Assembly: GCF_023716925.1 (NCBI RefSeq) | Contig: NZ_JAMQQG010000023.1 | Span: forward strand, 1 to 49,608 | Length of the DNA stretch: 49,608 nt | Direction of reading: 5' to 3' | From: Frankia sp. R82 | GTDB taxonomy: Bacteria > Actinomycetota > Actinomycetes > Frankiales > Frankiaceae | Shown: positions 1-6,876 of the stretch, piece by piece | How positions within the stretch are numbered: position 1 is the stretch's first letter | Layout of the letters: every line of letters starts with the position of its first letter | Notes under the pieces: model-generated | Databases searched by the model: none | What the model was told of the DNA's origin: nothing | What the model saw: only the letters and a program-made list of their open reading frames with translations | Translations under genes and position numbers: made by a program

Positions 1-2
1 CC

Positions 3-626
3 GCCGGCCTGGCCGGCGCGGGCGTGCTCGCGCTGGGCTCCCGCGCCGCCGCGGCGACGAACGACGTGGCGATCCTGCAGACCGCCGCGTCGATCGAGAA
101 CCTCGCGGTCAGCACCTACAAGACCGCCCTGACGCTGCCGTTCGTCGGCGGCGCCGAGGCGAACGGTGTCCTCCGGGCCTTCTCGATGAAGACGATGACG
201 CAGCACACCGAGCATGCCGCCGCGTTCAACGCCGCGGTGGTCCGCCTCGGCGGCAGGGCCCAGACCGCCCCGGACCCGAAGTACGCGAAGGTCGTCCAGG
301 CGGCCGTGCCAACGATCAAGGGACCGGGCGACGTCGTGTCGCTCGCGATCACCCTGGAGGACGTCGCGGCGCAGACGTACACGAGGAACGTCAGCCAGGT
401 TGCCAGCTCGATGCTGCGGCAGCTGTTCGGCAGCGTCGCCGCGGTGGAGGCGCAGCACCGGGCCATCCTGCTCGCTGTTTCCGCGCTGCTCAGTGGCGGC
501 GCCGCCGACCTGATCGCGTTGCCGCCCGACGCGGCGAAGCTCCCGAGGGCCGCCGGCAGCGTCGGCTTCCCCGTCGCCTTCTACCCGACCTCGATGGCCT
601 CCCCGGCCACTGAAGGAGCCCTGTGA
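3..626 (+). CDS. Ferritin-like domain protein, 5' end outside the window
   Basis: The reading frame is open from the first bases, so the true start lies upstream of the window. The visible N-terminus is a run of small hydrophobic residues followed by SRAAAATN, which looks like the end of a Tat or Sec signal sequence. The rest is helical with ferritin-like motifs: an early ENLAVSTYKTAL helix, a TQHTEHAAAFN segment, LEDVAAQTYTRNV, and a closing VEAQHRAILL helix. Glu and His residues recur as in actinobacterial ferritin-like (DUF4439-type) exported proteins. Its stop codon overlaps the next start (TGATG), and the next product belongs to the same family, so the two are probably translationally coupled and may work together. 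Substrate and metal binding cannot be confirmed from sequence alone. Confidence 0.75.
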   Translation, partial: AGLAGAGVLALGSRAAAATNDVAILQTAASIENLAVSTYKTALTLPFVGGAEANGVLRAFSMKTMTQHTEHAAAFNAAVVRLGGRAQTAPDPKYAKVVQAAVPTIKGPGDVVSLAITLEDVAAQTYTRNVSQVASSMLRQLFGSVAAVEAQHRAILLAVSALLSGGAADLIALPPDAAKLPRAAGSVGFPVAFYPTSMASPATEGAL

Positions 627-1453
627 TGTCCAGACGTGACGAGGTTCGCCGGCGCGTCGTACGGCGCGCCGAGCCGGGCATCGGCGACGCGGAGCTGCGC
701 CTGCTGACAGGTGACCTCGACGCGCTGCACCGGGACACGTTCCCGGCGGCGCTGGAGGAGCTCCGCGACACCACCGGCGGGAGGCGGGCCGACCAGGGGG
801 CGGCCCGCCTCCCCACCAGCCGCCGTGGCGTTCTCCTCGGCGGCCTGGCGGCTGCCGGCGCGGGCCTGCTCGCGGCGTGTGGCAGCGGCTCGGACAGCAG
901 CGGCAGCCAGCACGCCGCCGGCGCGACGCCGCCGGGCAAGGCCAGCCCGTACACCGGTGACCTGCGGGTCGTCGCGCTGGCCGTGGCGTTGGAGAACCTC
1001 GCCGTCGCCGCCTACACGACGGCGCTGGCGAAGGCCAGGGCCGGCGACTACGGCACTGTCCCCGCCGCCGTCGGCGAGTTCGCGACCGTCGCCCGCACCC
1101 AGCACTCCGACCATGCGAAGGCGTGGAACGGGGTGCTGTCCAGCGCGAACCTCCCGACGATCAGCGGCACGCCGCTGACGATCGCCGCGAGCGAGGTCGC
1201 GAAGCTGAAGGCGACGAAGTCCGTCCCCGAACTCGCCGCGTTCGCCCTGAACCTGGAGAACACCGCCGCCCACACCTATCTGTACGCCATGACCAACGTG
1301 ACGGGCAGCGGCGGCATCACGACCGCGGCGACGATCGCCCCGGTCGAGGCGATGCACGCGGCCATCCTGAGCTTCATCGCCGGCGACTACCCGGTGCCCG
1401 ACTCCTTCATCGACACCAGCTCCGCCGTCGGCCCAGCCGCCCTGACGGCCTGA
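626..1453 (+). CDS. Ferritin-like domain lipoprotein with twin-arginine signal
   Basis: The ATG at 626 shares its A with the stop of the previous gene; a GTG three bases earlier is an alternative start. About 275 residues. Around residues 65-90 there is an SRRGVLLGG twin-arginine motif, a hydrophobic stretch and an LLAACGS lipobox, so the product is probably exported by Tat and lipidated. The mature part repeats the pattern of its neighbour (ALENLAVAAYTTAL, TQHSDHAKAWN, LENTAAHTYLYAM, VEAMHAAILSF), so the two are likely paralogues. The N-terminal 60 residues are charged and cytoplasmic, which is unusual ahead of a Tat signal; a later start is possible. A strong hairpin follows 32 bases after the stop. 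Confidence 0.75.
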   Translation: MSRRDEVRRRVVRRAEPGIGDAELRLLTGDLDALHRDTFPAALEELRDTTGGRRADQGAARLPTSRRGVLLGGLAAAGAGLLAACGSGSDSSGSQHAAGATPPGKASPYTGDLRVVALAVALENLAVAAYTTALAKARAGDYGTVPAAVGEFATVARTQHSDHAKAWNGVLSSANLPTISGTPLTIAASEVAKLKATKSVPELAAFALNLENTAAHTYLYAMTNVTGSGGITTAATIAPVEAMHAAILSFIAGDYPVPDSFIDTSSAVGPAALTA

Positions 1454-1484
1454 CCGGCGGGCCCCACCACCACAGCAGGGTGAT

Positions 1485-1520
1485 GTCGCCGATGACCGGC
1501 CGGCCGCGGTCATCGGCGAC
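1485..1520 (+). terminator. Perfect 13-bp hairpin downstream of the ferritin-like pair
   Basis: Arms at 1485-1497 and 1508-1520 are exact reverse complements (GTCGCCGATGACC / GGTCATCGGCGAC) with a 10-base loop. There is no U-tract, as is common in high-GC actinobacteria. The position just after the stop at 1453 fits a terminator. Confidence 0.6.
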
Positions 1521-1563
1521 GAGCGAGCGGAGAAGGAAGACGGACATGCGCCCGGCAGTGTTC

Positions 1564-1598
1564 GGCCGCTGGCCGCTGGCCGCTGGCCGCTGGCCGCC
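1564..1598. repeat. Tandem 7-mer GGCCGCT, five units
   Basis: Four exact GGCCGCT copies and a fifth GGCCGCC copy lie in the gap between the ferritin-like genes and the decayed leuA start. The surrounding stretch 1521-1810 shows no gene that I can recognise. Confidence 0.85.
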
Positions 1599-1810
1599 GG
1601 CCGGCGGTTGCGGCTGCTGTTCGCCGATGGCTCCTTCGCCGGCCAGTTCGTCCGGCGGGGCCGTCCGCATCCTGCGCCTTCCGGTCGGAGGTCGTGCACG
1701 GACCCACAGGCCAGAAGGGCTTTTCGGTGTCCCGGAATCACCTGACCCACGATCTCGAACACGTTCTGACAGGAGCTCTCCGCAGAGCGGGTGATCCCCA
1801 GGTGACTGAT

Positions 1811-1923
1811 CGGATCGGGGTGGGAAAGCTGGCCGCCGTGGCGGAGAAGGCGGCAGTGGCGGGTGCCGGCGACGTGCCGGCGGACGCCGCCGGGGCAGGC
1901 AACCTGGACGGATGTGCGGACAT
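1811..1923 (-). pseudogene. Decayed fragment of the leuA 5' end
   Basis: Read on the minus strand from an ATG at 1923, the sequence resembles the first ~40 codons of the intact leuA at 4614: both start MS.HP and both contain SPAPA followed by an SFPT motif. DNA similarity runs on without a break into the attenuator and GntR upstream region, and is lost near 1811. The frame then continues into unrelated sequence to a stop at 1738. No catalytic part of LeuA is present, so this is a relic created when the leuA/gntR divergent region was duplicated. Confidence 0.6.
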
Positions 1924-2001
1924 GGGAGTGGTCGGCTTTTCCGGCTCGGTCGTACCTGGTGACCGGCAGCACGACGCCCCACCGGCGGGGTGCGGGTCGT
2001 G

Positions 2002-2049
2002 TCAGGACCCGCCGCGGCGGAGAAGAAGCAGTCACATGCCCAGCATCGC
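2002..2049 (-). pseudogene. Inactivated copy of the leu leader peptide
   Basis: It aligns codon for codon with the intact leader at 4486-4533. The run of four Leu codons, two Arg, two Gly and the terminal TGA are kept. The Trp codon before them (TGG) has become TGA at 2032-2034, and the GTG start has become GCG. The downstream pairing arm has also lost its match to the first arm. This copy can no longer sense leucine, and no leuA remains behind it. Confidence 0.6.
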
Positions 2050-2068
2050 GGGCGTGTCATACTCCAGG

Positions 2069-2085
2069 TCTCAGCTTCTCTGAGA
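2069..2085. promoter_or_regulatory. Candidate GntR operator, left copy
   Basis: Perfect dyad TCTCAG-N5-CTGAGA, ending 14 bases before the GntR start codon at 2100. The equivalent site at 4450-4466 has TGTCAG-N5-CTGACA. The two differ by a matched change on both sides of the dyad, so symmetry is conserved. That is what a binding site for a dimeric regulator would show. Autoregulation by the adjacent FadR-type protein is the simplest reading. Confidence 0.5.
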
Positions 2086-2099
2086 ACCTGTGGGGTCTG

Positions 2100-2798
2100 A
2101 TGGCGCTCGGCGCACTGCATCCGACGTCTCTGGTCGACCAGGCGATCCAGCGTCTGCGTGCGCAGATCACCGGCGGCGAGTGGCCGGTGGGTACTCGTCT
2201 GCCCGGGGAAACCTCGCTCGCCGCGACGCTCGGAGTGGGGCGTTCCACCGTGCGGGAGGCGTTGCGCGCGCTGGTCGGCGCGGGGCTGGTGCAGTCCAGG
2301 CAGGGCTCCGGCGTGTTTGTCATTGCCTTGGAACCGGCGCCGGACTGGCGGGAGGAGCTGCGCCGAGCCGCGGTCGTGGACGTCTACGAGGTGCGGATGC
2401 TGATGGAGGTGCAGGCGGTGCGGCTTGCCGCGCAGCGCCGCACCGATGTGGAGATGAGTGCGCTGCGGGCAGCCCTCGAACAGCGGCGGGAGGCGGCTGC
2501 CGGTGGCGATGACAAGGTGTTCGTCGACGCTGACATCCGTCTGCACGCCGCCGTGGTCGCGGCCGCGCGTAACCCCGTGCTCGACGCGCTGTTCACCGAG
2601 TTTCTGCCCACCCTGCGCCGCGGGCTCATCGAACTGGTCGAGCTGCTGGGTCTCCGCGCCGCCGACGTCAACCACGGCGACGCGGCGCATGCCGCCCTCG
2701 TCGACGCCGTGGCCGCCGGCGACGGCGAGCGAGCCAGCGAGATCCTGGGAGCCGAACTCGAGCAGACCCTGGCTCTGCTCCGGGCACCGAGGGCCTGA
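2100..2798 (+). CDS. GntR family transcriptional regulator, FadR subfamily
   Basis: A 232-residue protein with the family's usual layout. The N-terminal winged helix-turn-helix (residues ~10-75) contains [12 protein letters not shown], a [13 protein letters not shown] recognition helix and a QGSGVFV wing. The C-terminal all-helical FCD ligand-binding domain covers ~85-225, with DADIRLHAAVVAAARNPVL carrying the Asp and His typical of metal-binding FCD domains. The ATG at 2100 is chosen because the homologous start at 4435 aligns exactly. A palindromic site lies just upstream. The ligand is unknown. Its duplicated upstream region suggests descent from a regulator divergent from leuA, so a branched-chain amino acid or related acid is a reasonable guess but unproven. 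Confidence 0.85.
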   Translation: MALGALHPTSLVDQAIQRLRAQITGGEWPVGTRLPGETSLAATLGVGRSTVREALRALVGAGLVQSRQGSGVFVIALEPAPDWREELRRAAVVDVYEVRMLMEVQAVRLAAQRRTDVEMSALRAALEQRREAAAGGDDKVFVDADIRLHAAVVAAARNPVLDALFTEFLPTLRRGLIELVELLGLRAADVNHGDAAHAALVDAVAAGDGERASEILGAELEQTLALLRAPRA

Positions 2799-2970
2799 GC
2801 AGGGCCGGGTCACCGCGTGGTATCAGGATCCGTGGTGAACCATCCGCCGGCGATGGGCCTGGCGCGGCTCGCCGGAGACCGTTCACAGCGGGCCATGAGC
2901 GACTGCGGTAGCACTCCTCGGATTGATGGTGCAGTAGCCGGCAGGGCGGCAGGGGAGGTCGGCGGCACAG

Positions 2971-3398
2971 GTGCAGGGAGTCCCGCCAACGGACCAGGCG
3001 GCGCGGTTGCCGCTGAGACGCAGCTTCGTCGTTGCGGCGAGCGAGGCGGCAGCCCTACGGCGTACACCGGCCGAGCTACGCAGGTTACGCCGGGCGCTCG
3101 ATTCTCGCGCGGGGCTGTACGGGGAGCGTCGAGGTGCATCTCGACGCGGACGTGGCCTTCCTGCGGCGGAGTGGTCGCCGCCGCACACAACCCGATCCTG
3201 GCCGAGGTAGGTGACAGCTTCGTTCCTCGAACGCGACGGACCCTGATTTACCTGCTGTGCCTGTGTCTCATACCCGACAGACAGGTCGATCGCGATCTGC
3301 ATCGCGAGCTCGTCGAGGCGATCGCCGGCCACGCTCCCAACGCCGCGGCGCGGCGCGGCAGAACCCACCTGGAACTGTTGACGGAAGGCATGGCATGA
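2971..3398 (+). pseudogene. C-terminal (FCD) half of a second GntR regulator, frameshifted
   Basis: Matches to the FCD domain of the intact GntR occur in order but in three frames. ASEAAALRRTPAELRRLRRAL lies near 3030-3095, EVHLDADVAFL near 3130-3160, and VVAAAHNPILAEVGDSFVP onwards runs to the TGA at 3396-3398. No DNA-binding domain precedes it. The final codons overlap the start of the ABC ATPase gene (ATGA), as in an original gntR-ABC operon. Its missing N-terminal half is probably the minus-strand fragment at 4208-4435, separated by an inversion. The stretch 2799-2970 before it holds nothing that I recognise. Confidence 0.65.
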
Positions 3399-4381
3399 GT
3401 GAGCCGGTTCTGGCCCTGCGGGCGGTGACCTTCCAGCGCGAGGGTGAACGAATCCTGCATGGCATCGACCTGACCGTCCGTGCGGGGGAGCACTGGGCGC
3501 TGTTGGGGCCCAACGGCGCGGGCAAGAGCACGATCCTGGGCTTCTGTGCCGCCCGGACGCACCCGACCTCGGGCGTTGTCGAGGTTCTGGGCCGACGCCT
3601 CGGCCGGGTCGACGTTCAGGAACTCCGCCGCGATATCGGGCACGTCAATCCGCGTCATCCGCTTCGCTCCCCGCTGACAGTCCTGGAGGTCGTACTGACC
3701 GGTGTCACCGGCACCATCGAGACGCCCATGCAGTGGCAACCGACCGCGCTGCAGCGTCGTCACGCGGCCGAGCTCGTCGAGGCGGTCGGACTCGGCGGAA
3801 AGGAACAGGGGCGATGGCCGACGCTCTCGCAAGGTGAACGCGGACGCGCCCTGATCGCCCGGGCACTGATCGCAGCCCCACGGCTTCTCCTGCTGGACGA
3901 GCCGACCAGCGGCCTCGACGTGGCCGCCCGTGAACAGCTGCTCGAGACGCTCGACGCGCTCGCCCGCGACGAGCCGAGCCTGGCCTCGGTGCTGGTGACG
4001 CATCACCTCGAGGAACTGCCGGAGTCGACCACGCACGCCCTGCTGATCGCGCATGGTCGCCCTGTCGCCGCGGGTCCCGTCGCCACGACGGTTACGACAC
4101 AGACCGTCACCGAGGCGTTCGAGCATCCGATCCAGGTTGAATGGGCGGCCGGACGCTGGAGCGCTCGCGCTGTGCGACCCTCTCCGGGAGTGGCCAGCCT
4201 GACCGCCGTCGATGACGAACACGCCGGATCCCTGTCTGGACTGCACCAGTCCCGCTCCGGAGAGTGCGCGCAGCGCCTCGCGTACGGCGGAGCGCCCCAC
4301 GCCAAGAGTCGCCGCAAGGGCGGTCTCCCCGCGCAGTCGAGTACCGACGGGCCACTCGCCGCTGGTGATCTGCTCACGTAG
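3395..4381 (+). CDS. ABC transporter ATP-binding protein with a run-on C-terminus
   Basis: The start ATG at 3395 overlaps the stop of the GntR remnant and has a GGAAGG ribosome-binding site. About residues 1-265 are a standard ABC ATPase: Walker [10 protein letters not shown], a variant signature [15 protein letters not shown], Walker [13 protein letters not shown], and the H-loop His in VTHHLEE. The natural protein probably ended near position 4200. From there the frame reads through DNA that is antisense to the GntR N-terminal fragment, adding about 60 residues of no recognisable family before a stop at 4379. I infer that an inversion breakpoint removed the native stop. No permease gene is adjacent, so the transported substrate is unknown. 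Confidence 0.8.
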   Translation: MSEPVLALRAVTFQREGERILHGIDLTVRAGEHWALLGPNGAGKSTILGFCAARTHPTSGVVEVLGRRLGRVDVQELRRDIGHVNPRHPLRSPLTVLEVVLTGVTGTIETPMQWQPTALQRRHAAELVEAVGLGGKEQGRWPTLSQGERGRALIARALIAAPRLLLLDEPTSGLDVAAREQLLETLDALARDEPSLASVLVTHHLEELPESTTHALLIAHGRPVAAGPVATTVTTQTVTEAFEHPIQVEWAAGRWSARAVRPSPGVASLTAVDDEHAGSLSGLHQSRSGECAQRLAYGGAPHAKSRRKGGLPAQSSTDGPLAAGDLLT

Positions 4382-4435
4382 GCGTCGCGCCACCTGGTCA
4401 ACCAACGACGTTGGACGCAACGCGCCAAGAGCCAT
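4208..4435 (-). pseudogene. N-terminal (winged-helix) half of a GntR regulator
   Basis: From ATG 4435 on the minus strand it encodes [19 protein letters not shown]..., ~75 residues very close to the intact GntR at 2100, including [13 protein letters not shown] and QGSGVFVI. Similarity stops at the Ile of FVI. Beyond that the frame runs on as the complement of the ABC gene with no FCD domain. The gene lies divergent from leuA, with a palindromic site between them, which is probably the ancestral arrangement. A DNA-binding stub could still be made but would lack the dimerisation/ligand domain. Confidence 0.7.
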
Positions 4436-4449
4436 CGAACCCCACAGGT

Positions 4450-4466
4450 TGTCAGAGGAGCTGACA
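4450..4466. promoter_or_regulatory. Candidate GntR operator, right copy
   Basis: Perfect dyad TGTCAG-N5-CTGACA between the divergent gntR fragment (start 4435) and the leu leader (start 4486). It aligns with 2069-2085 and differs by compensating substitutions in both half-sites. A -10-like TACGCT at 4474-4479 would let a protein bound here influence leuA transcription. Confidence 0.5.
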
Positions 4467-4485
4467 TGTGGAGTACGCTACTACC

Positions 4486-4533
4486 GTGACGCTGGGCGTG
4501 TGGCTGCTTCTTCTCCGCCGCGGCGGGGCCTGA
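4486..4533 (+). CDS. leuL: Leucine attenuator leader peptide
   Basis: A 15-residue [18 protein letters not shown], starting with GTG, with four consecutive Leu codons (4504-4515) placed at the 5' edge of a long stem. It ends 80 bases before leuA. This is the standard design of a transcription or translation attenuator: scarcity of charged Leu-tRNA stalls the ribosome on the Leu run. Actinobacterial leuA genes are known to carry such leaders. The peptide itself has no other expected function. Confidence 0.75.
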   Translation: MTLGVWLLLLRRGGA

Positions 4534-4591
4534 CGCGACCGGCACCCCGCCGCGGCGGAGTGTCGTGCCGCCGGTCGACCACGTACGACCG
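4513..4591 (+). promoter_or_regulatory. leuA attenuator with mutually exclusive hairpins
   Basis: Segment 1 (4513-4528) is a perfect 16-bp match to segment 2 (4545-4560). Segment 2 can instead pair through CGGCGG (4553-4558) with CCGCCG (4568-4573). A 3:4 hairpin, CGGTCG (4572-4577) with CGACCG (4586-4591), competes with the 2:3 pairing. A ribosome stalled on the Leu codons covers segment 1 and favours 2:3; one that reaches the stop at 4531 frees 3:4. No U-tract follows 3:4, so the final step could be Rho-dependent or act on translation. Confidence 0.6.
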
Positions 4592-4613
4592 AGCCCGAAA
4601 GGCCGACCACCCC

Positions 4614-6521
4614 ATGTCCGACCACCCCAGGTCCGACCACCCCAGGTCCGATCACGCGACCACGGCGCATTCCGCGGCGGCACACGCCGACGCTTCACCG
4701 GCACCCGCCTCCCTCGCCACTGTGATCAGCTTTCCCACGCTGATCCACCCCCGGGGCGCGGTGCCGGCACACGCGCCGACGTGGAACCCGCAGCGCCCCA
4801 ACTCCATGCCCAACCAGCGCTACAAGCCCATCCACGAACGAGTGGAGCTGCCAGGAATCGACCCATCCAGCCGGACCTGGCCGATGCGCCGTGTCGACAC
4901 CGCACCGCTGTGGGTTCCGGTGGATCTGCGGGACGGTAACCAGGCCCTGCGCGAGCCGATGGACACACCACGCAAGCGGATGATGTTCGACCTGTTCGTC
5001 GCCATGGGCTTCAAGGAGATCGAGGTTGGCTATCCTTCGGCCAGCCAGACCGATTTCGACTTTGTCCGCCATCTGGTCGAGGACGGCGCCGTGCCACCGG
5101 ATGTCACGGTGGTGGTGTTCACTCCGGCACGACGTGACCTCATCGAACGGACCTTCGAGTCGATCGGCGGGATACCGAAGGCCGGTGGGATGCCCCGTGT
5201 CGTGGTCCACCTCTACGTCGCGACGGCACCGGTATGGCGGCAGGTCGTCCTCGGCCGTGACCGTGCCGACCTGCTGGCGCTCGCACGTGACGCTGCGGGG
5301 CACATGGCCCGGCTCGCCGAGGTTCCAGGCTGCCCGGACGTCCGCTTCCAGTTCTCTCCCGAGGTCTTTAACGCGACCGAGCCCGACTTCGCACTGGAGA
5401 TCTGCAACACTCTGACCGCGCTGTGGGATGCCTGTCCGCAACGACCGGTCATCCACAATCTGCCGGCGACGGTCGAGATCTCCACCCCGAACATCTACGC
5501 GGACCAGATCGAGTACATGCACCGCGGTCTGGACCGCCGGGAGTCGGTGATCCTGTCCGTCCACCCGCACAACGACCGCGGCACCGGTGTCGCGTGCGCG
5601 GAGCTGGCGCTGCTCGCCGGTGCGCAGCGGGTCGAAGGCTGCCTGTTCGGAAACGGCGAGCGCACCGGCAATGTCGACCTGGTCACCCTTGCCCTCAACC
5701 TGTACTCCCAGGGCATCAACCCGATGATCGACTTCTCGGACATCGATGTTGTCCGGGAGACCGTCGAGCATTGCAACCGGATGCCGGTCCACCCACGCCA
5801 TCCCTACGGCGGCGAGCTGGCCTACACCGCTTTCTCCGGAACCCACCAGGACGCGATCAGCAAGGGGCTGGCACATCACGCGGCCCGCGCCGCAGAGCTC
5901 TCGGTGCCGACGGGCCGGGCGCCGTGGGCCGTTCCGTACCTGCCGATCGACCCGGCGGACGTCGGGCGTACCTACGAGGCACTGATCCGCGTGAACAGCC
6001 AGTCCGGCAAAGGTGGCATCGCCCACCTGCTGAACCTGCACTACGGCCTGGACCTTCCCAGGAGCCTGCAGGTCGACTTCGCCCAGGCCGCGCAGCAGAC
6101 CGCCGATCGCGATGGCAGGGAGCTCGCGCCCAAGGAGTTGTGGGAGATGTTCCAGGCTCGCTACCTGGCTCCCGTATACGACGGGCCGGTCGTTCTGTCC
6201 GCCTGGCGGACCATCGAGGCGGCTGCGGGTGAACACGAGTTCGTTGCCGAGCTGTCAGTCTCCGGCAATGAGACGCAGGCCAGAGGGACCGGCAACGGTC
6301 CGCTTGCGGCGCTGACAGCGATGCTCGCCGGGATCGGTATCGAGGCGGAGATCGTCGCCTACAGCGAACATGCCATGGATCGCGGCGGGGCCAGTCTCGC
6401 GACGGCCTATGTCCAGATCGGCCAGGGCGGAACGGATCGCTGGGGCGTTGGGCAGGACACCTCCGTGCTCACCGCCTCGGTCCACGCCGTCATCGCTGCG
6501 GTCAACCGCCTGCCGCGATAG
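4614..6521 (+). CDS. leuA: 2-isopropylmalate synthase
   Basis: First committed step of leucine biosynthesis: condensation of acetyl-CoA with 2-oxoisovalerate. The 635-residue length fits the long actinobacterial form. The TIM-barrel catalytic domain begins around residue 95 with [14 protein letters not shown], followed by [34 protein letters not shown] with the metal-binding His residues, [15 protein letters not shown], and a C-terminal LeuA-dimer regulatory domain ([16 protein letters not shown] onwards). The first ~40 residues are a poorly conserved His/Pro/Asp-rich tail encoded in part by 15-base repeats, so a later start is possible. ATG 4614 has a modest GAAAGG upstream. Control by the attenuator and possibly by a GntR operator is visible upstream. 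Confidence 0.95.
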   Translation: MSDHPRSDHPRSDHATTAHSAAAHADASPAPASLATVISFPTLIHPRGAVPAHAPTWNPQRPNSMPNQRYKPIHERVELPGIDPSSRTWPMRRVDTAPLWVPVDLRDGNQALREPMDTPRKRMMFDLFVAMGFKEIEVGYPSASQTDFDFVRHLVEDGAVPPDVTVVVFTPARRDLIERTFESIGGIPKAGGMPRVVVHLYVATAPVWRQVVLGRDRADLLALARDAAGHMARLAEVPGCPDVRFQFSPEVFNATEPDFALEICNTLTALWDACPQRPVIHNLPATVEISTPNIYADQIEYMHRGLDRRESVILSVHPHNDRGTGVACAELALLAGAQRVEGCLFGNGERTGNVDLVTLALNLYSQGINPMIDFSDIDVVRETVEHCNRMPVHPRHPYGGELAYTAFSGTHQDAISKGLAHHAARAAELSVPTGRAPWAVPYLPIDPADVGRTYEALIRVNSQSGKGGIAHLLNLHYGLDLPRSLQVDFAQAAQQTADRDGRELAPKELWEMFQARYLAPVYDGPVVLSAWRTIEAAAGEHEFVAELSVSGNETQARGTGNGPLAALTAMLAGIGIEAEIVAYSEHAMDRGGASLATAYVQIGQGGTDRWGVGQDTSVLTASVHAVIAAVNRLPR

Positions 6522-6529
6522 CCGGACCG

Positions 6530-6566
6530 CGATGGGCCGGCCCTGTCTGTGGGGGCCGGCCCATCG
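6530..6566 (+). terminator. leuA terminator hairpin
   Basis: Perfect 14-bp stem (6530-6543 with 6553-6566) and a 9-base loop, beginning 9 bases after the leuA stop. No U-tract. Confidence 0.65.
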
Positions 6567-6586
6567 CCATGTGCAGGACCCGCTGA

Positions 6587-6766
6587 CAGCCCGCGGAAGC
6601 CCTTCACGTCGAGGCTCGGGCGGAACTGGCTGGTCTCCAGGCCCTCGCGGAACAGTACGAGCGCGCGACGGACCACCCGTCGCTGTTCGGGCGTCAGTCG
6701 CGCGTACTCCACCACAAAGCGGGCCACCTGCTCGTACGTCGGTACGCCGTCACGATGACGGCTCAA
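6587..6766 (-). pseudogene. Truncated RelE/ParE-like toxin remnant
   Basis: On the minus strand, the segment with LTPEQRRVVRRALVLFREGL followed by QFRPSLDVKGFRG resembles the N-terminal half of actinobacterial RelE-like toxins (pattern LTPAQRAAF...VRFVEDL..GQFRPGLRVKGVQG). The usual start of the C-terminal half never appears: after the KGFRG motif the frame runs into the leuA terminator. A TTG at 6766 could be the start. No antitoxin gene is adjacent. Confidence 0.45.
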
Positions 6767-6876
6767 GCATGCCGAGCTCGCGAGAGGTTCGCGGCCCGCG
6801 CTCAGCCATCCTTCGGATGCTCCTCGACGGCCGGTTGATCCAGATCGTCCAGGAGGGCTTCGACTACCCTGTCCGG

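Larger units (their letters stand above)
1811..2325 (+). repeat. Left arm of a ~0.5-kb imperfect inverted repeat (leuA-start / leader / gntR-start)
   Basis: This stretch matches the reverse complement of about 4212-4745. The shared order is leuA 5' codons, attenuator leader, palindromic operator and the first ~75 codons of a GntR regulator. Similarity is obvious by eye but not exact, so the duplication is not recent. It ends at the FVI codons of the GntR gene. Confidence 0.75.
4212..4745 (-). repeat. Right arm of the ~0.5-kb inverted repeat
   Basis: Reverse-complement partner of 1811-2325. This arm carries the functional-looking versions: an intact leader peptide, a perfect attenuator stem and the true leuA start. 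Confidence 0.75.

Noticed and set aside
1546-1794. Plus-strand open frame after the ferritin-like pair
   Set aside because: It translates the GGCCGCT repeats and Arg/Pro-rich sequence, with no family or ribosome site of note.
581-2035. Long minus-strand open frame across the second ferritin-like gene
   Set aside because: High-GC antisense shadow; Arg/Gly-rich with no domain, overlapping a clear plus-strand gene.
4466-4489. Alternative leader ORF MWSTLLP
   Set aside because: It overlaps the operator and -10-like hexamer and has only two Leu codons; the GTG 4486 leader fits the hairpins far better.
4695-6236. 513-codon minus-strand open frame opposite leuA
   Set aside because: Complement of leuA; composition reflects antisense of a highly biased gene.
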